Assembly: GCA_026874595.1 (NCBI GenBank)
Contig: CM049317.1
Location: 47,826,401 to 47,890,400, forward strand
Reading direction: 5' to 3'
DNA length: 64,000 nt
Source of the DNA: Sipunculus nudus
Taxonomy: Eukaryota; Annelida; Sipuncula; Golfingiida; Sipunculidae
Shown here: in pieces, positions 1 to 12,225 of the stretch
How the letters are laid out: every line of letters begins with the position of its first letter
Position numbering within the stretch: position 1 is the first letter of the stretch
Notes under the pieces: model-generated
Databases searched by the model: none
The model's input: only the letters and a program-made list of their open reading frames with translations
What the model was told of the DNA's origin: nothing
Program-made: the position numbers and the translations under genes

Positions 1-1180
1 TAACAGGTGATTAGTTATTTCGAACAGGGCTCAGTAATGTAAAAATAATAATACTAAAGTTACTAAAAAGTTACTACAATAATATGACAGGCAATAACAA
101 TTTTCAATGATAATTAAAAAAAAATATTGCTTCTTTAAGTTAAGAAGAACAATCACCAAACTGTAATTTTTTTAACAGAGACTTTACTCTTTAATTTCAA
201 CTATAGATTATTATTCAGAAAAATGTTAGGCCTATCATATTATTGCAGACACCCTTAAACGCTTCTTTTCCGGAATGAGCACGATAATTATTTTATTTTA
301 TTTAACATTCCTCTGTATATATTTGATTCCGTCACCGATTCAAGACAATATCATTCATTATGACAGACTTCCATATTGGCTTTTCTAAGAGAAGAATGTA
401 TCGTTTATTGGAACTGCCTGACCACTTAGCTCACTAATAACCGAGTTCATAATTAATTCTAGGCGGTCAATATGCATGGCTCACGACCTCATTAAATTCT
501 TAATACTACAGCTTGATTGCAACTTATAATTTACGAGGGATTACAAACAGGTAACCCGTCCATCAATAACTTTGTTACAGCTTCAAGCACCAGAAGGGCA
601 CTAAGCCCTAACATAGTTTTGCTCAATGGTTGAGGTCTGAGGGGCCGTCAATCAATGTGCTACTAAAATAAAATGACAATTATGCCAATAGAACGTGACA
701 ACCCAAGTGGCATGGAGAGGTTTAGAGTACCGCCATTTTGCCCTTCTGACATACGAGAGTCTGCCAACCTGTAGTATAAATGTCCAGTATAAATTAATAG
801 TGGGTCATGTATTCATTGCTATGTGAAGACAAGGGTCGTGAATATTTGATATAGCATCGATAAAATAAAGTCCATAGTCGGTCTGCACTTTTTCAAAACC
901 AAACCACCAATGCAATTAAGTGGTTATGAAGTTGATACTTTTATTCAATAAGCAATGGTATAATTATAATGTACAAAATGCATATAATTCAGTTATAAGA
1001 TATGCATGCCCTATGAGGCTAATAAAAAATGCAAAAAGATTATACAAATAAATAATGGCGTAATCAGGAGATTCTGAACAAAGTGGATAAGGAGTCTAAT
1101 TCATTCTACAAATAAGAGAAATTATAAACCAAATGATGTAATAAAAGCATATGGTATTAACAGTATATAATAATATATTT
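1..1180. other. AT-rich single-copy DNA, nothing recognised
   Basis: No reading frame of note, no tandem repeat and no element terminus was seen in this stretch. It leads into the block that has a diverged partner near the right end of the window. Confidence 0.6.
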
Positions 1181-2440
1181 ACATATGGATTTGTTCCAAG
1201 TATGTTTGCTTTCTTTTAACTGACTGCACCGGGACAAAGGGGCCAGTGTTTCTGCCCTGGCAGCAGCTGGCAGGAACTGTTCGGTTTCAACATTAAACTG
1301 GAACGGCTTAAACCAGTGAAAGAACTGTTGCTCCTGGCAACTATTTTAATAAAGCCGCGTTGTCCCTCCCCCCCCCCATACAAACACTTGGAAATTTGTT
1401 ATTTAGTTCTATGTAGTGCTGTTCCTTGTAAAGGACGGCCTCAAAGGCAATGTCATTTAAGCATGCGTTTTATTTTCCCTCAGTGTTTCTCTCTCTCTGT
1501 TTTTCTCTTTCTTTATACTCCCTTATTACAGAAAAATATGTCTAATGCATATATAGAAAATAACCAAAAATATAAATAAAAGTCGACAGAGGCGTCTTGC
1601 TTATAGTGAAATGCCAGAGGGACGGGGTATTTAAAATGACATTTGGTAACTTATGAAAAATGTTTTGATGGCGGGACTAAAGAGATGGTGTCAGCTTTCC
1701 CTTATCCACCATTTACTAGAAATGGATTATTGATAGAAAGAACGCACTGTCAATTAACCTCTTCCAATCCAGAAATATTTATTATTGGCAAATATTAATC
1801 TGACTCGATCACAGTGTCATTCCATGTTACATGCTATTTCCAATGCCGCTCATTTAATACGGGAGCGACTAATCCGGAGAAAATGCATGATTTTTTTGTT
1901 TGGACCGGCCATCCTCTAAGTCTGTAATGTATATTTTTCCTTCTCATTAAAGTCCTTTACATGGACATTTATCCGACGCGATGTAAACGGATTATTTTAA
2001 TAACATCACAGATTGGGGATTATTTTAGCTTTTTCTGCTTACAATTTAGTGGACTTGTATATCAAGGACGTTTAACATTTCCTGACATCTTGCATGTATA
2101 TCAGTTTAAAATAACATTAGAGTAAAGCCATGTTTTCTGAATTCATTTAAAAAACTATAAATTTCAAAGCTTACTGAAAACATAGAGGAATATTAGAAAA
2201 GTAACAAAATATTAATGTTTAAGAGTCTCGTATTTCTTCAGCTATTTGACATGGCCTGTGTTGTCTGCTGTTGCCGCCTAGAATAACAATACATGTCATC
2301 AACAATCAGTTGCAGATCCTTGAAAAAACAAAAACCCTCAGCATTTACAACCAATATTCTCGAGGAGATATCTTTTTTAATATATGTCAATATGAAAACA
2401 GTAGGCTGGATTGATTTACTTCGCATTTATTATAATCGTG
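1180..2440 (+). repeat. left copy of a diverged collinear duplication (partner 62470-63760)
   Basis: Short matching words occur in the same order and at nearly constant offset (about 61.29-61.35 kb) in this block and in 62470-63760. Examples: GCTGGCAGGAA versus GCTGGCAAGAA (1266 / 62557), TTCTATGTAGTGCT versus TTCTATGTACTGCT (1407 / 62701), TGATGGCGGGACTAA versus TGATGGCGGCCCTAA (1666 / 62985), AATATTTATTATTGGCAAAT versus AATATTTATTAATGGCAAAT (1774 / 63092), and CTCGAGGAGATA versus CACGAGGAGATA (2359 / 63681). The copies are old, with many substitutions and small gaps. I see no terminal repeats, target duplication or tRNA-like head, so I cannot call it a transposon. It may be duplicated regulatory DNA, part of a large segmental duplication, or an ancient unknown repeat. 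A run of C at about 1368-1377 lies inside. Confidence 0.6.
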
Positions 2441-2755
2441 TGATTCAGCAGTATATATTACATAAAGTTTTTAACCGTACGTCTGTCTATCGATATGATT
2501 TTCTTATATCCATTTGATATTAATGCGCATGAGATAAAAAATGCAGGGCCATGTTGCAACCACTATTGTACTAGGGCCAATTAGTCCTCAACGAGTGTTC
2601 TTTCTTTGGAAATAGACACTGAAGCCAAAACAATGGCTCCTTGATACTAAACACAATGTTTTTGTCCTTTCATGACATAAAAAGAACACTCAAATCAATT
2701 TACACAGGGGCCTTTAACCGGTCCCTTGTTTATTTTTGCATCTGCCAGGTGACCA
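2441..2755. other. AT-rich DNA, nothing clear
   Basis: The collinear match with the right end of the window fades here; a few short words may continue it to the window edge but I cannot defend them by eye. No gene was seen. Confidence 0.5.
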
Positions 2756-3010
2756 CCATGCAAACCGAAGGCGCCTGTGTGGAACTTTTTGTACTTTTAT
2801 TGGCATCCCGGGACGCCTCAGGTTGGGTCAACTCTTACCTGACAGCTTACTGACAGCCCCATAATTATTTGTATTCTGTGATATTTGATACAGCTGTTCA
2901 GTTGACAAATACAGTTTGTTTTATTCCGTTTTCACGTAGCGTCTTCAGGGAAAGAGACCAGCTGTTTATCTGACAGGTTTATCGACCTGGCAGGTATCAC
3001 CTGCCGACTG
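2756..3010. promoter_or_regulatory. possible regulatory block with repeated TGACAG and E-box motifs
   Basis: Three copies of TGACAG (2840-2845, 2851-2856, 2971-2976), the core of TALE-homeodomain (Meis/TGIF type) sites, fall within 140 bp. Next to them is a perfect 7-bp inverted repeat with a 3-bp spacer, GGCAGGTATCACCTGCC (2989-3005), which pairs a CAGGT and an ACCTG box of the kind bound by E-box/ZEB-type factors. ATGCAAA lies at about 2759. The block is richer in G+C than its surroundings. Motifs are visible; regulatory function is inference, and short motifs occur by chance. Confidence 0.22.
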
Positions 3011-5640
3011 GGTGCACATAAAATTTCACTCACGCAATATGTGTGGCCTGGATGTTATCGCATATATTTTGCTCTCCTAAAGAATAGGGAAGTTTCTACG
3101 GTTTTACTCCTACGAACATAGAGATTCTGGAACGCCATTTGTTACCCGGATTTGGAAACACCAATGACAACGCGAAATGCAAGATCTCCGAATTATAAAT
3201 CGGAAACTCTGATGCTCTCCGTGTCTAAATCCCGAGAATCCTGCAGAGTAGCACAGGCGTCGTGTAGTTTCATTAATAACGACTTCCCCTCCGAGGCAGG
3301 AATTAACGTAGGTATATCTAAATTCTGTGTGCTGAATCAGAATGTACAATACTTACTGGGTTTCCGGTATTTAAACGACAAAGAGTACCCCTGTCTCTGG
3401 TTGTCAGGACAATCTGCACAGTAACGTCAGCTCACCTGTATTGGAAAAGGTATAGCTGTTATAAACGCTGACCACCACGAACACCCATACCTTAGAATTA
3501 CAGATTCTCAACGGCACAAATAATATATACCCAGTGGGGCACAAAAAATGTATAGCTTTCCCAACGTTATGGAAGTGGTTGTCCGTTTATCAACGCAGTA
3601 TCTTTTATATATATTTCGTAGACATTTTGGATATATCATTGTATTTGCGTACCTTTGGGACGGAACAAAAAAGTTCAGTGCACACGTAAGTCTGGATCAT
3701 ACGAAATTCCCTTCTCTTTTAACTATTGCTTCTAGTTTTCCATGCAATTTCCCCCAAATTACATTAATCGGCATATATAATTTACCAAATCATTCTTCAC
3801 CAAATATTCATTTTTGTCTAAAATGTATATTTAATTGTGTCAGAACTGCTTAAGATATAATGTTGACAAGCTGACAAAAGTAGACGGGTTTTTATCTCTT
3901 ACACGGCCTCGAGTGAAACAGTGACGTCCTGTTCATGTGGGAGTGTGATAAAAAAGTGACTTCTCGATGAAGTATTAGTATCGGGAGTAAGAAGCCATTA
4001 CATTTACTTATCTGACGCCGACGGATTTCCCGTTTTCATTATATAATCAAAACCAGCTAGGCGAACTCGCGGATGAAGCAAGATGAAAGTCATATGTATT
4101 AACTCGCACTGCCAATGGAAAACATAAAACACGGATCACCACTATGTACATCGAAACCTATAATCAGAAGTGTGATTCCAAGTGCTGTCTAGCAGTGGGA
4201 TAAACCAGATATGCCACTACCAAATTTCCTACAGGACCCAGTGAATGACATATCGGGATAAAAATGCCGCGTATATTCACAGTCCATGGAAAGAGATAAC
4301 AGTGTCAATGTCACAAATGCTGGTCAGATAACCAAGAAATCTTCTTTTAAAATAAAACAATGATGATTTGCATTTATCTTTAAACTGTAAACTCGGCCAC
4401 ATTTAATCTTAACGAAGAAAGACATTGATTAAATATACCTAGTATATAAGCAAAACTAAATAAAATAACAGACGCTCTTACCTATAAGATAATGGGAACA
4501 TCATTGCTTAGTATATACATTATATTTTAGCCTCGTCTTAATAGCAGAATTTCCAGAAGTAAGTGACGTAATGTAATGTAGGTGTTTTCGTTCGTAAATC
4601 GAGTTCTTTGTAATAAAACATATAAGGCTAACACAGAGCGGAAGAGAAAACTTAAGATTGATCAACATATGGCTGCCTTCAATAATTCAACCGCCACAGG
4701 AAGGATTTTAACTGTTAGCGTATCCGAGACCGACGTTCTCGTATTTCGCAGACTGTTTTGTAGGAATTTTAAAGCAAAGGACACTAGTGATATTTACCTG
4801 TCATACATTATTCAAGTGGCACACGACAGTTCCTTAAAACCTTTATCTCTGTGCGCGGACCCTCATATTAAATCAGGCCATATCCCACCTATGTCAAAAA
4901 TGTGTCAGTTATTGTTCTGACTGTAAACAATTGCACAAATGTTCGAAAAAAGAGATCACAAACCTGATGGACACTGTATTATACATTAGTGCAAAATGTA
5001 ATGAAAACCTGTGCAGTCATTGCCGTGGAAAGCTTGACACAAGTATACACAAGGAAGAACAAAGAGAAAGAGAGATAAATGTTGGTAAATCAACCTGAAC
5101 GATAATACAGTAACCCACTGACAACCTGCAATAAACCTCAAAACAAAATGTTAAACATCCCTAATGAAAGCTCGAATGGTGACATGAATATAAAACGGTT
5201 ATGTAAAGGTCAAACTTGAGTAACCACGTATGGGCAGCAATGAAGGGATTATACGCAATATATTGGGCCAGTTTCTTGGAAATTACTCTATTTCCAGGAT
5301 TAGTTACAAAAATGGACAAATGGAAAATGATAAAAAGCACAAAATAACCGGAAGATGGTCAATAAACCTATCGTTTACACATAACCTTTCATGAAGATGT
5401 CTAACTTTAAAAATTTTTTAAACTTTTTTTTCAGAATTTTTATTGCTTTACTCAAAACACTGCGATAATATGCTGTTTTGCCGTAAGGCGACCTACGAGT
5501 GCATAATGTTATAGAGTCTGTATTCTTCTTTTTGGGTGGTTGTTTCAGGGACAGGTCTCGGTTGAAAGTGAGACATACCCTGAGGTGGATATAACGTACT
5601 TTATTTGGATGTCTTCTTCGGAGATGATCACACATTGATT
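3011..5640. other. single-copy DNA without a recognised gene
   Basis: Only short frames (the longest about 112 codons at 4582-4920, plus) with no family resemblance, signal peptide or domain I can name. No tandem repeat or element terminus was recognised. Confidence 0.5.
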
Positions 5641-6020
5641 TGCTGATTTACCGGGGAGAGCCTTCTATTTTAGTCTTCTCTCAAACCCACGTGTCATTTT
5701 TCTTTATAATGCAAGGAAGGACTGCTACAGGCTGCCTACAGCCTTGGATCAGGGGATTTTACGTGTGAAGAGAGATCTTTAACCCAGACGCAGTCTCTCC
5801 TTGGGTCAGCAGAGCGATCACCCATCGGGATGATATGTTAAAGCCTCGGTCTGTCACGGGATTTATCATGCAGGGTGTCTGGTCTTATATGCTCTCACTG
5901 CTAAGTAGCGTTCACGAAAAGAGACGGGATTTATCTCCTAGTTATATAGCTGCAAAGGGGATCCGTTTCAGACCTGATGACAGATGTTTTGTCTGTTACA
6001 TATATATGTCACCACAAGTT
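5641..6020 (+). repeat. possible degenerate interspersed element
   Basis: The stretch around 5745-5890 (GATCAGGGGATTTTACGTG, then GATCACCCATCGGGATGAT and TGTTAAAGCCTCGGTC) reads like a decayed version of tails I associate with marine-invertebrate non-LTR repeats, where a GGATGAGACGTTAAA-type phrase is common. No ends, no poly(A) and no target duplication were found and there is no second copy in the window, so the call is weak. Confidence 0.22.
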
Positions 6021-6735
6021 TAAATCCGCCGATGGATAATACTTACACTGAAACATTTATATTCCTGCGGTTCTTCATGCTCGTCACATCAAATATCCCC
6101 GCAATTTTTAGGCAATATTGAATTAATTTTTAATAAAGCACTGCCTATTCTGCCAAAATTAAAATCATCGATGGTCTTAAAATGACAAAGATTTAATGGC
6201 TCCAGTGGATCTACGAATTAGTGACCAAAATCAAACTTAATCTTCTCGAAATAGCCTACTGATCGTTTATTTATAAGCTAGGAGCTTGCACTATAAAAAA
6301 GGAGCGGAGCTGCATCAATTCATACAATCTGGAGTCAATTCATTATCTCGGGAAGTTTTTATACCAGCTTTTCCTAAAACCACTTGAATATTCATCCATG
6401 TACTACATAATTTTCACTTTGTGTTCCTTTAGGATACATACACACCTTAAACTCTGAAAACCACTCTGAAAGTGACAAGGTTTATTCGTTTTTATCAAAA
6501 TGGTATGCAAAGACTGCAACCTCTTGCTGATAAACTGACAATGTGGTTCTTTGCCTTGTTTCTGCTTTGGAAATAAGCACTTAATTGTAATAATTCAGTT
6601 CAATAAGTAAATACTGAACTAAGTTAAGAAACTTGATGTGATTACAATATGTTGCCAACAGTTAAATATGGTGTACTTTAACCAGGCAGTAAAAGGGAAG
6701 TATGGCTCAAGAAAATAAGAGGACTAATATTTTAG
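6021..6735. other. AT-rich DNA, nothing recognised
   Basis: No coding, repeat or element signature seen. Confidence 0.5.
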
Positions 6736-6990
6736 GTACTCGTGCCATTGTTAATGGAATGGCATGCAAACAGTTGTTGGTTTTGCATATTAACCACCCA
6801 CGGCTAAAACCGGACTACCTCGCGTGCGAAAGTCAACCTGTCACCGGTTCAGGACACGCGGCGGTAAAGTGACGTCACAGAGGGCACACCTGGCCGTATA
6901 GTCATTGCCATTTCATTTTGTGAAATTTATACGCCGAGATTTACTGTGTGCACCGGGGTGGCGTCTGGCAATCATTTCTCCGGATATGTC
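6736..6990. promoter_or_regulatory. possible regulatory block with a perfect CRE
   Basis: A palindromic TGACGTCA (6870-6877), the full cAMP-response element, sits in a short G+C-rich, CpG-containing island inside AT-rich DNA. Nearby are CACCGGTTC (about 6842, Grainyhead-like), CACACCTGG (about 6895) and ATGCAAAC. There is no gene start to anchor it. It could be a distal enhancer or a promoter remnant; the function is inferred from motifs only. Confidence 0.22.
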
Positions 6991-7229
6991 GTATGAATAT
7001 TATTTTTCATACTTTTTGTGATTTATAGCAGGTAGTTTGTCCGTCCGGAACATTCATCATTTGAGTAAAATAAGCGCATTGTTAAAGTTAAAGGGACGTA
7101 ATCAGGAGCAATATTATGTCTTTTCTTTCACACTATCAGTTCACTTTTGCCTCAAACAAAAGTTTTCCAGCAAAACAATCCTAGCACACAGTCTTATTAC
7201 TTTGCATACGGTATTTTAACACGTTGTTA

Positions 7230-7510
7230 TGAGTCTGCGTGTTGGTAAACACGGCCCACGTGTGTCTGTTTACCATAAGAAGGCCGCGTGACCGGAGTTG
7301 CGATTGTGAGCCACAACACGCGATGTTTCAGCCAGCGGGAACATGTATTACATTTTTAGGGCCAAGTCAGACAGGGCATCTCCTGATTGACACGGGCAGG
7401 CTGGCGATACAGGCGCTGTGTTATGTTGACACCTGTGATCGCGCCCTGTCCATTGTTTTTAACACTCATTTACAGGAGCAAGCTAACGGTTTAAGGGCAA
7501 TATTTTGGTA
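7230..7510. promoter_or_regulatory. possible regulatory block with E-box and forkhead motifs
   Basis: CACGTG (7257-7262) is followed at once by TGTTTAC (7267-7273), then CpG-containing sequence, TGACACCTGTGA (about 7428) and CCATTGTTT (about 7451, SOX-like). The density of recognisable transcription-factor words and the higher G+C set the block apart from both flanks. No frame in it looks coding. Regulatory role is inference. Confidence 0.2.
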
Positions 7511-7660
7511 GGTATAAATTTATTTTAACGGAAAGTAGCTATTTTTCGTGTTAATTCAACATGCTTTTTAGGTGATTGGGTCCCTTTAAATGTTGCAGGC
7601 TTTAATTTCCCTTTCCAACACTCCATCACGGGCTCAAAAGACTTTACAATTAAATCCCCG

Positions 7661-7900
7661 TTTTAGCTCCCTGGGGACGCTACAGAGCCATCACTCGGTG
7701 TTTAGGTCGCTAGGGAACGCCATACGCAGATGGCACTTAATCCGATACCCATTTGTAATGCTGGATAGACATAAGCACACTTGTTGATGAGAACTTGCTC
7801 AAGGGTCTAAGCAAAGATGTGAGAGGCTACGTGTTTGAACCCATGACCGCTTGATCACAAGTTCGGCACCTTTGCCATTACACCATCACCATCCACATTG
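7661..7900 (-). repeat. SINE family A, diverged copy
   Basis: Collinear with the copies at 25691-25936 and 26492-26737: shared phrases include GTCGCTAGG, CCATACGCAGAT, ACCCATTTGTAATG, TAGACATAAGCACA and GAACCCATGACCGCTT. The minus strand carries a tRNA-like head; in this copy the B box is mutated (GGTTCAAACAC), so it is probably silent. The family would need a LINE reverse transcriptase from elsewhere for movement. Confidence 0.75.
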
Positions 7901-9550
7901 TATCGATAATGTTCGCCATTACAATACGGACAAATTTGTAATGGTAGGAAACGTTCTCGATATCATTTCCACAGACTCTTAAAAACAGCTAAAACACTTG
8001 TGTAAATGTCACAAACCGACCAGGGATAGCATAGCTGCCACTCCTGGTCAGGACGACATATCCAAAGGAGACCGCTCCGGCAAATTCCGCACTAAGGACC
8101 ATAACCATGGCTTCGTGTTCGCATACCTTTTTTTAGTTGAGACAAGTTACAAGTTATTCTATCTCAAGAATAATGTAAGAGCTGTATTTGTAAAAGTCAC
8201 TGCGCCGCTGGTCGGCAATATAGAGTTTATCCTCTTTCCTTCCACCCGACTAGTAAAGACACGTTATTCTTCGTGTAAGAATATTGGTAAGTATTATTAC
8301 TGATACAAAGGTGTTTTCAACGTATTATTTTTTAGTTAGCCCATATAAGTAAGGACATTTCAACAAGTTTTAAAAGTTTTATCAATGGCGTTTCCGACAT
8401 ATTATTATTAGTGCGAGTATGGGAGTAACTGATATGTAGACAAATGTCTTTGGTTCTATCAACAGCGTTTCCGTTGTATGGCCGATGGCTAGGCGATGCC
8501 ATGAATAATTTCAAATTGGTCGCAACGTTTTATATTTGTGCCTTTATCCCAAGACAACCATGGTTAACACCGCGCAAATATATATACGCTCCCTCAGGTG
8601 GCATTTCAAACCAGCGAGAAAGCAGCTTGTCGATGAAATGGACAACCAGGAATTTATGCGGCCGCTGCGTGAGGAATGAAGTATTTTTAAATGCCTACGT
8701 GCATCCAAAAGTGTACCCATAGTACTCCTTTAGTCGCCCTAAAGGATACAACGACGCTGGCGTTTAGACGTCGTTTTGTATGCTTTCGCTGCATTTAGAA
8801 ACCCAACGGATCTAATCGCCCAGTATTGAGTCCTTATGCATTGTTATAACGCAAGAACTTCATACTGTGTCACACAAAATTTAGTCACTATCACTACCCA
8901 GCCTTTCATTCTATAGTTATGACCACCAAAACGCCATTTTAGAACAGACGCACACAATGGACATTCATGCATTTGATTATTGAAAAGAACTTACCTGTAG
9001 AAATGTATATTATGTATAGCTTGGTTTGGCGTAAATTCCAGTATGCCACGTCAAAGACCAATAGTAGCACAGGTACTCTTCTCACCGCACAATGTACAGC
9101 ATGAACAGTGGCGTGACAGTGTTTGTTCGCTAGATAGGCGTGAAGCGATTTGTGAAGCAGTTCTTGTACCGTCGTAGGAAAAAAACTTGTGTTTAACAAG
9201 GTATCCGATTAATGAGATATTCAGGTTATTTTTCTATCCCTTGTTGTCGTGAGACCATGTTTCCTATGATCGGGCTTTCTGTGGTGTCTCCTCTGGCCGG
9301 CTGTCGGCTGTATCGATTCAGCACTTCCGCAGTCGGAACCTGTAACGACAGCAGGGAACAGTTAAAGCGACGCTCATCCTGGTCTCCTAAACAGTTGACC
9401 CATGAATGATAGCGGCTCAGCTGCGGTGTTACACACTGGATCACACACCGAAATTGACCAAAAGCTGATCGGGAATTAATTCAGTGCAAGCGATAATCTA
9501 TTGGTCAATCTCTTCACTTGTATGTACATCAATCACTACACCATCAAGAG
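7901..9550. other. single-copy DNA without a recognised gene
   Basis: Short frames only. ATGTCTTTGGTTCT at 8443-8456 also occurs at 29319-29332, possibly by chance. No element boundaries found. Confidence 0.45.
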
Positions 9551-9553
9551 GGC

Positions 9554-10360
9554 GTCACCTGTGTGATATTAAATAAGTCATTTTACATCGATCACAACGT
9601 CGCCATTATGACCTCACCTGTGTCATATTAAAAAGTCTTTTACATCAATCACAACGTCACTATTATGACCTCACCTGTGTCATATTAAAAAAAGTCATTT
9701 ACATCAATCACAACGTCACCATTATGACCTCAACTGTGTCATATTAAAAAAGTCATTTACATCAATCACAACGTCAGCAATATGACCTCACCTGTGTCAT
9801 ATTAAAAGCCTTTGATGTCACAACGTCACTATTATGACCTCACCTGTGTCATATTAAAAAAGTCATTTATATCAATCACAACGTCACCATTATGACCTCA
9901 ACTGTGTCATATTAAAAGAGTCATTTACATCAATCACAACGTCAGCAATATGACCTCACCTGAGTCATATTAAAAAAGTCATTTACATCAATCACAACGT
10001 CACCATTATGACCTCACCTGTGTCAATAAAAAGTCATTTACATCAATCACAACGTCACCATTATAACCTTACCTGTGTCATATTAAAAAGTCATTTACAT
10101 CAATCACAACGTCACTATTATGACCTCACCTGTGTCATATTAAAAAAGTCATTTTTATCAATCACAACGTCAGCAATATGACCTCACCTGTGTCATATTA
10201 AAAAAGTCATTTACATCAGTCACAACGTCACCATTTTGACCTCACCTGTGTCATATTTAATCAGTCATTTACATCAATCACAGCGTCACCATTATGACCT
10301 CACCTGTGTCATATTAAAAAAAGTGATTTACATCAATCACAACGTCACCATTATGACCTG
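9554..10360 (+). repeat. 58-bp minisatellite, about 14 units, with a higher-order pattern
   Basis: Tandem units of roughly 54-59 bp built from TCATTTACATCAATCACA, ACGTCACCATTATGACCT and CACCTGTGTCATATTAAAA. Fourteen ACGTCA-type landmarks can be counted from about 9596 to 10345. Unit variants recur in order: an ACGTCACTATT unit, a unit with CTCAACTGTG, then an ACGTCAGCAAT unit, and the same three again, showing that a block of three units was duplicated. Each unit contains a CRE half-site (ACGTCA), a TGACCT nuclear-receptor half-site and a CACCTG E-box. The array ends at 10360 in unrelated sequence. Confidence 0.95.
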
Positions 10361-12164
10361 TTTTCTGTTTTCCTACATTTGATTGAATGTTATTCTGACC
10401 GCACTGACGTAAACATATTCTAATCCCAAGGCTTGCTAAGGCCGCTGATACATATGAACATCGGGCAGTGCTTATCCTATTAGTAAAATGATCATGCTTT
10501 TGTAGTCTCCAGTATGCATTGCAGCAGATTTACACTAGTACCCAACAATCCAAACACAAATCGTAAATTTGCAAGAAAGAGAAGTTAAGGACGTGTCGTT
10601 GGCAGTTTTTAATATCAACGTTAAGTTTAAACCTGTTAATAGTGCGTCTGCCTTTCATATCTTTCCCTTATCAATAAAATACTTTCCAGTCAATATGAAT
10701 GTGCATACGTACACGAGTACAATGATGTTGTATGATAAAAACAAGTGTAAAGACATTTAATATATTGATTAGCATATCAAAACAAAACTAAATAGCAGCA
10801 TTAAAATATATCAAAATATCAAAAATGCAAGTATGCTGAATGATGATCGGCTGTCATCATTTATAGGAACCGGAAGTGCCTTTGTGATCATATCTCCGGA
10901 GAAATTAGAGGAATGTCTTGCTCGGCTCAAGACCTCATTTGTTATTCCGTCAACTGCTGGTTTGAGTGTTCTCCTTAGAGACCATTCTCCGGCCAAAATG
11001 CAATTTATACTGCTTAGGTTGGACGTTATTCAGGTTGATCTAATCTTTTCTGGATGCTGTAGCCGTGTTGTCCCACAGACAAGTGACCTTTTAAAGTGTT
11101 TTATAAATATTTAAAGAACAGACCCTTTCTCTGTTGATTGCGTGGTCTAATGGACATGGTTGGAGTTAACAATATGATAAGAATGTTACTGTTGTAACAT
11201 GAATTACCCTTTTAGGTTTTAGGTTTTATTTGCGCAGGATTAGATGCAATCCAGACGTTAGAATGTGTCCTTTGTTCCGGAATGTGTCATTGAAACAATA
11301 AAGCGAACCGTTGAGGTTTTGTTTAGAGCATTTCATTTAGCCATTGTGACGCTGGCGGGGATCATCCATCGGAGGACCGGTAGCTTTGACATTCAAGCCT
11401 TTAAAAGCTCGGGTTCATCCTTCATCCCAGGTGAATTATTCTTGGATAACATTGTCGGTCAGGTCATAGCTAATCCTCAATAACCACAAACGGGAACTTG
11501 CCAAAACTGACCTCTTTTCGAGGCGACCGTCCAACAAGAGTGTGGCTGGAAAGAATCTAGCAATAAATCACATGGCCAAGATATTGCCAAAAATGAAATG
11601 AGCTTTGGTCTTATAATGCTTAAAAACTGAGCATAATTTATAAGAATCATTCTGTTAAAAAAAAAAACAATATTTGGAAAATAACGAAGATTAAGCTGAA
11701 CAGAGGACTTTTTGAAAGTCATGTGTTGACCTTCATACGTCATGTTAATGAATGCTTGTTCGATGGTTTCACTTGATAATTCAAAGCAATGCGGTTACAT
11801 GTAACCTTTCCGGGAGTCTCAAAGGCACCTGTTACCTATTCAATTTTAAATGAAAATGATCGTCCCTTCAAATGGTGAAAGCTGTGAAAACCGTGAAATA
11901 CATCCAGGTCTGAATACCCATAATGTTTGACCTGTTGTACTTCTTTCGTACGTTGCTCTGTGCTACTTAGTGATACATTACGTCCTGCCCAATGCTCACC
12001 TGCACTTAGTCTGTAATGTTTAAGCAACATTTCGGGTTTTCAAAATGAAGTTTCAGGTCCCCGTTAGGGCTCCAAACATATGCCCAGAAAAGGATAAATA
12101 CAGGTTTCCGCCATTTAAATGTTAAAAATGTTTAATGACAAGAAAAAGTAAAAAGAGAATTAAA
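10361..12164. other. single-copy DNA without a recognised gene
   Basis: Only short frames (up to about 93 codons at 10833-11114) with no recognisable domain. No repeats of note apart from a small TTTTAGG duplication near 11215. Confidence 0.5.
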
Positions 12165-12225
12165 AAGTGGTCATTATTTCGAGGTGGTGGCCAAACCGAG
12201 TTGGTCGTCGGAGGCGGTTTACTGT
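12165..12225 (+). mobile_element. single end of a MITE related to 14490-14548
   Basis: TTATTTCGAGG, AGTTGGTCGT and GGTTTACTGT appear here in the same order as TTATTTCGAGG, AGATGGTCGT and GTTTTACTGT at 14492-14546. The outer end reads ...ACTGT, typical of short DNA elements that end in ACAGT on the other strand. The opposite end was not found here, so this is a solo or truncated copy. Confidence 0.4.

Noticed and set aside
8443-8456. Shared 14-mer ATGTCTTTGGTTCT with 29319-29332 as a second diverged duplication
   Set aside because: Flanks do not stay collinear beyond a few short words, so chance cannot be excluded.
9554-10360. CRISPR array
   Set aside because: Repeats are contiguous without unique spacers and the setting is eukaryotic; it is a minisatellite.
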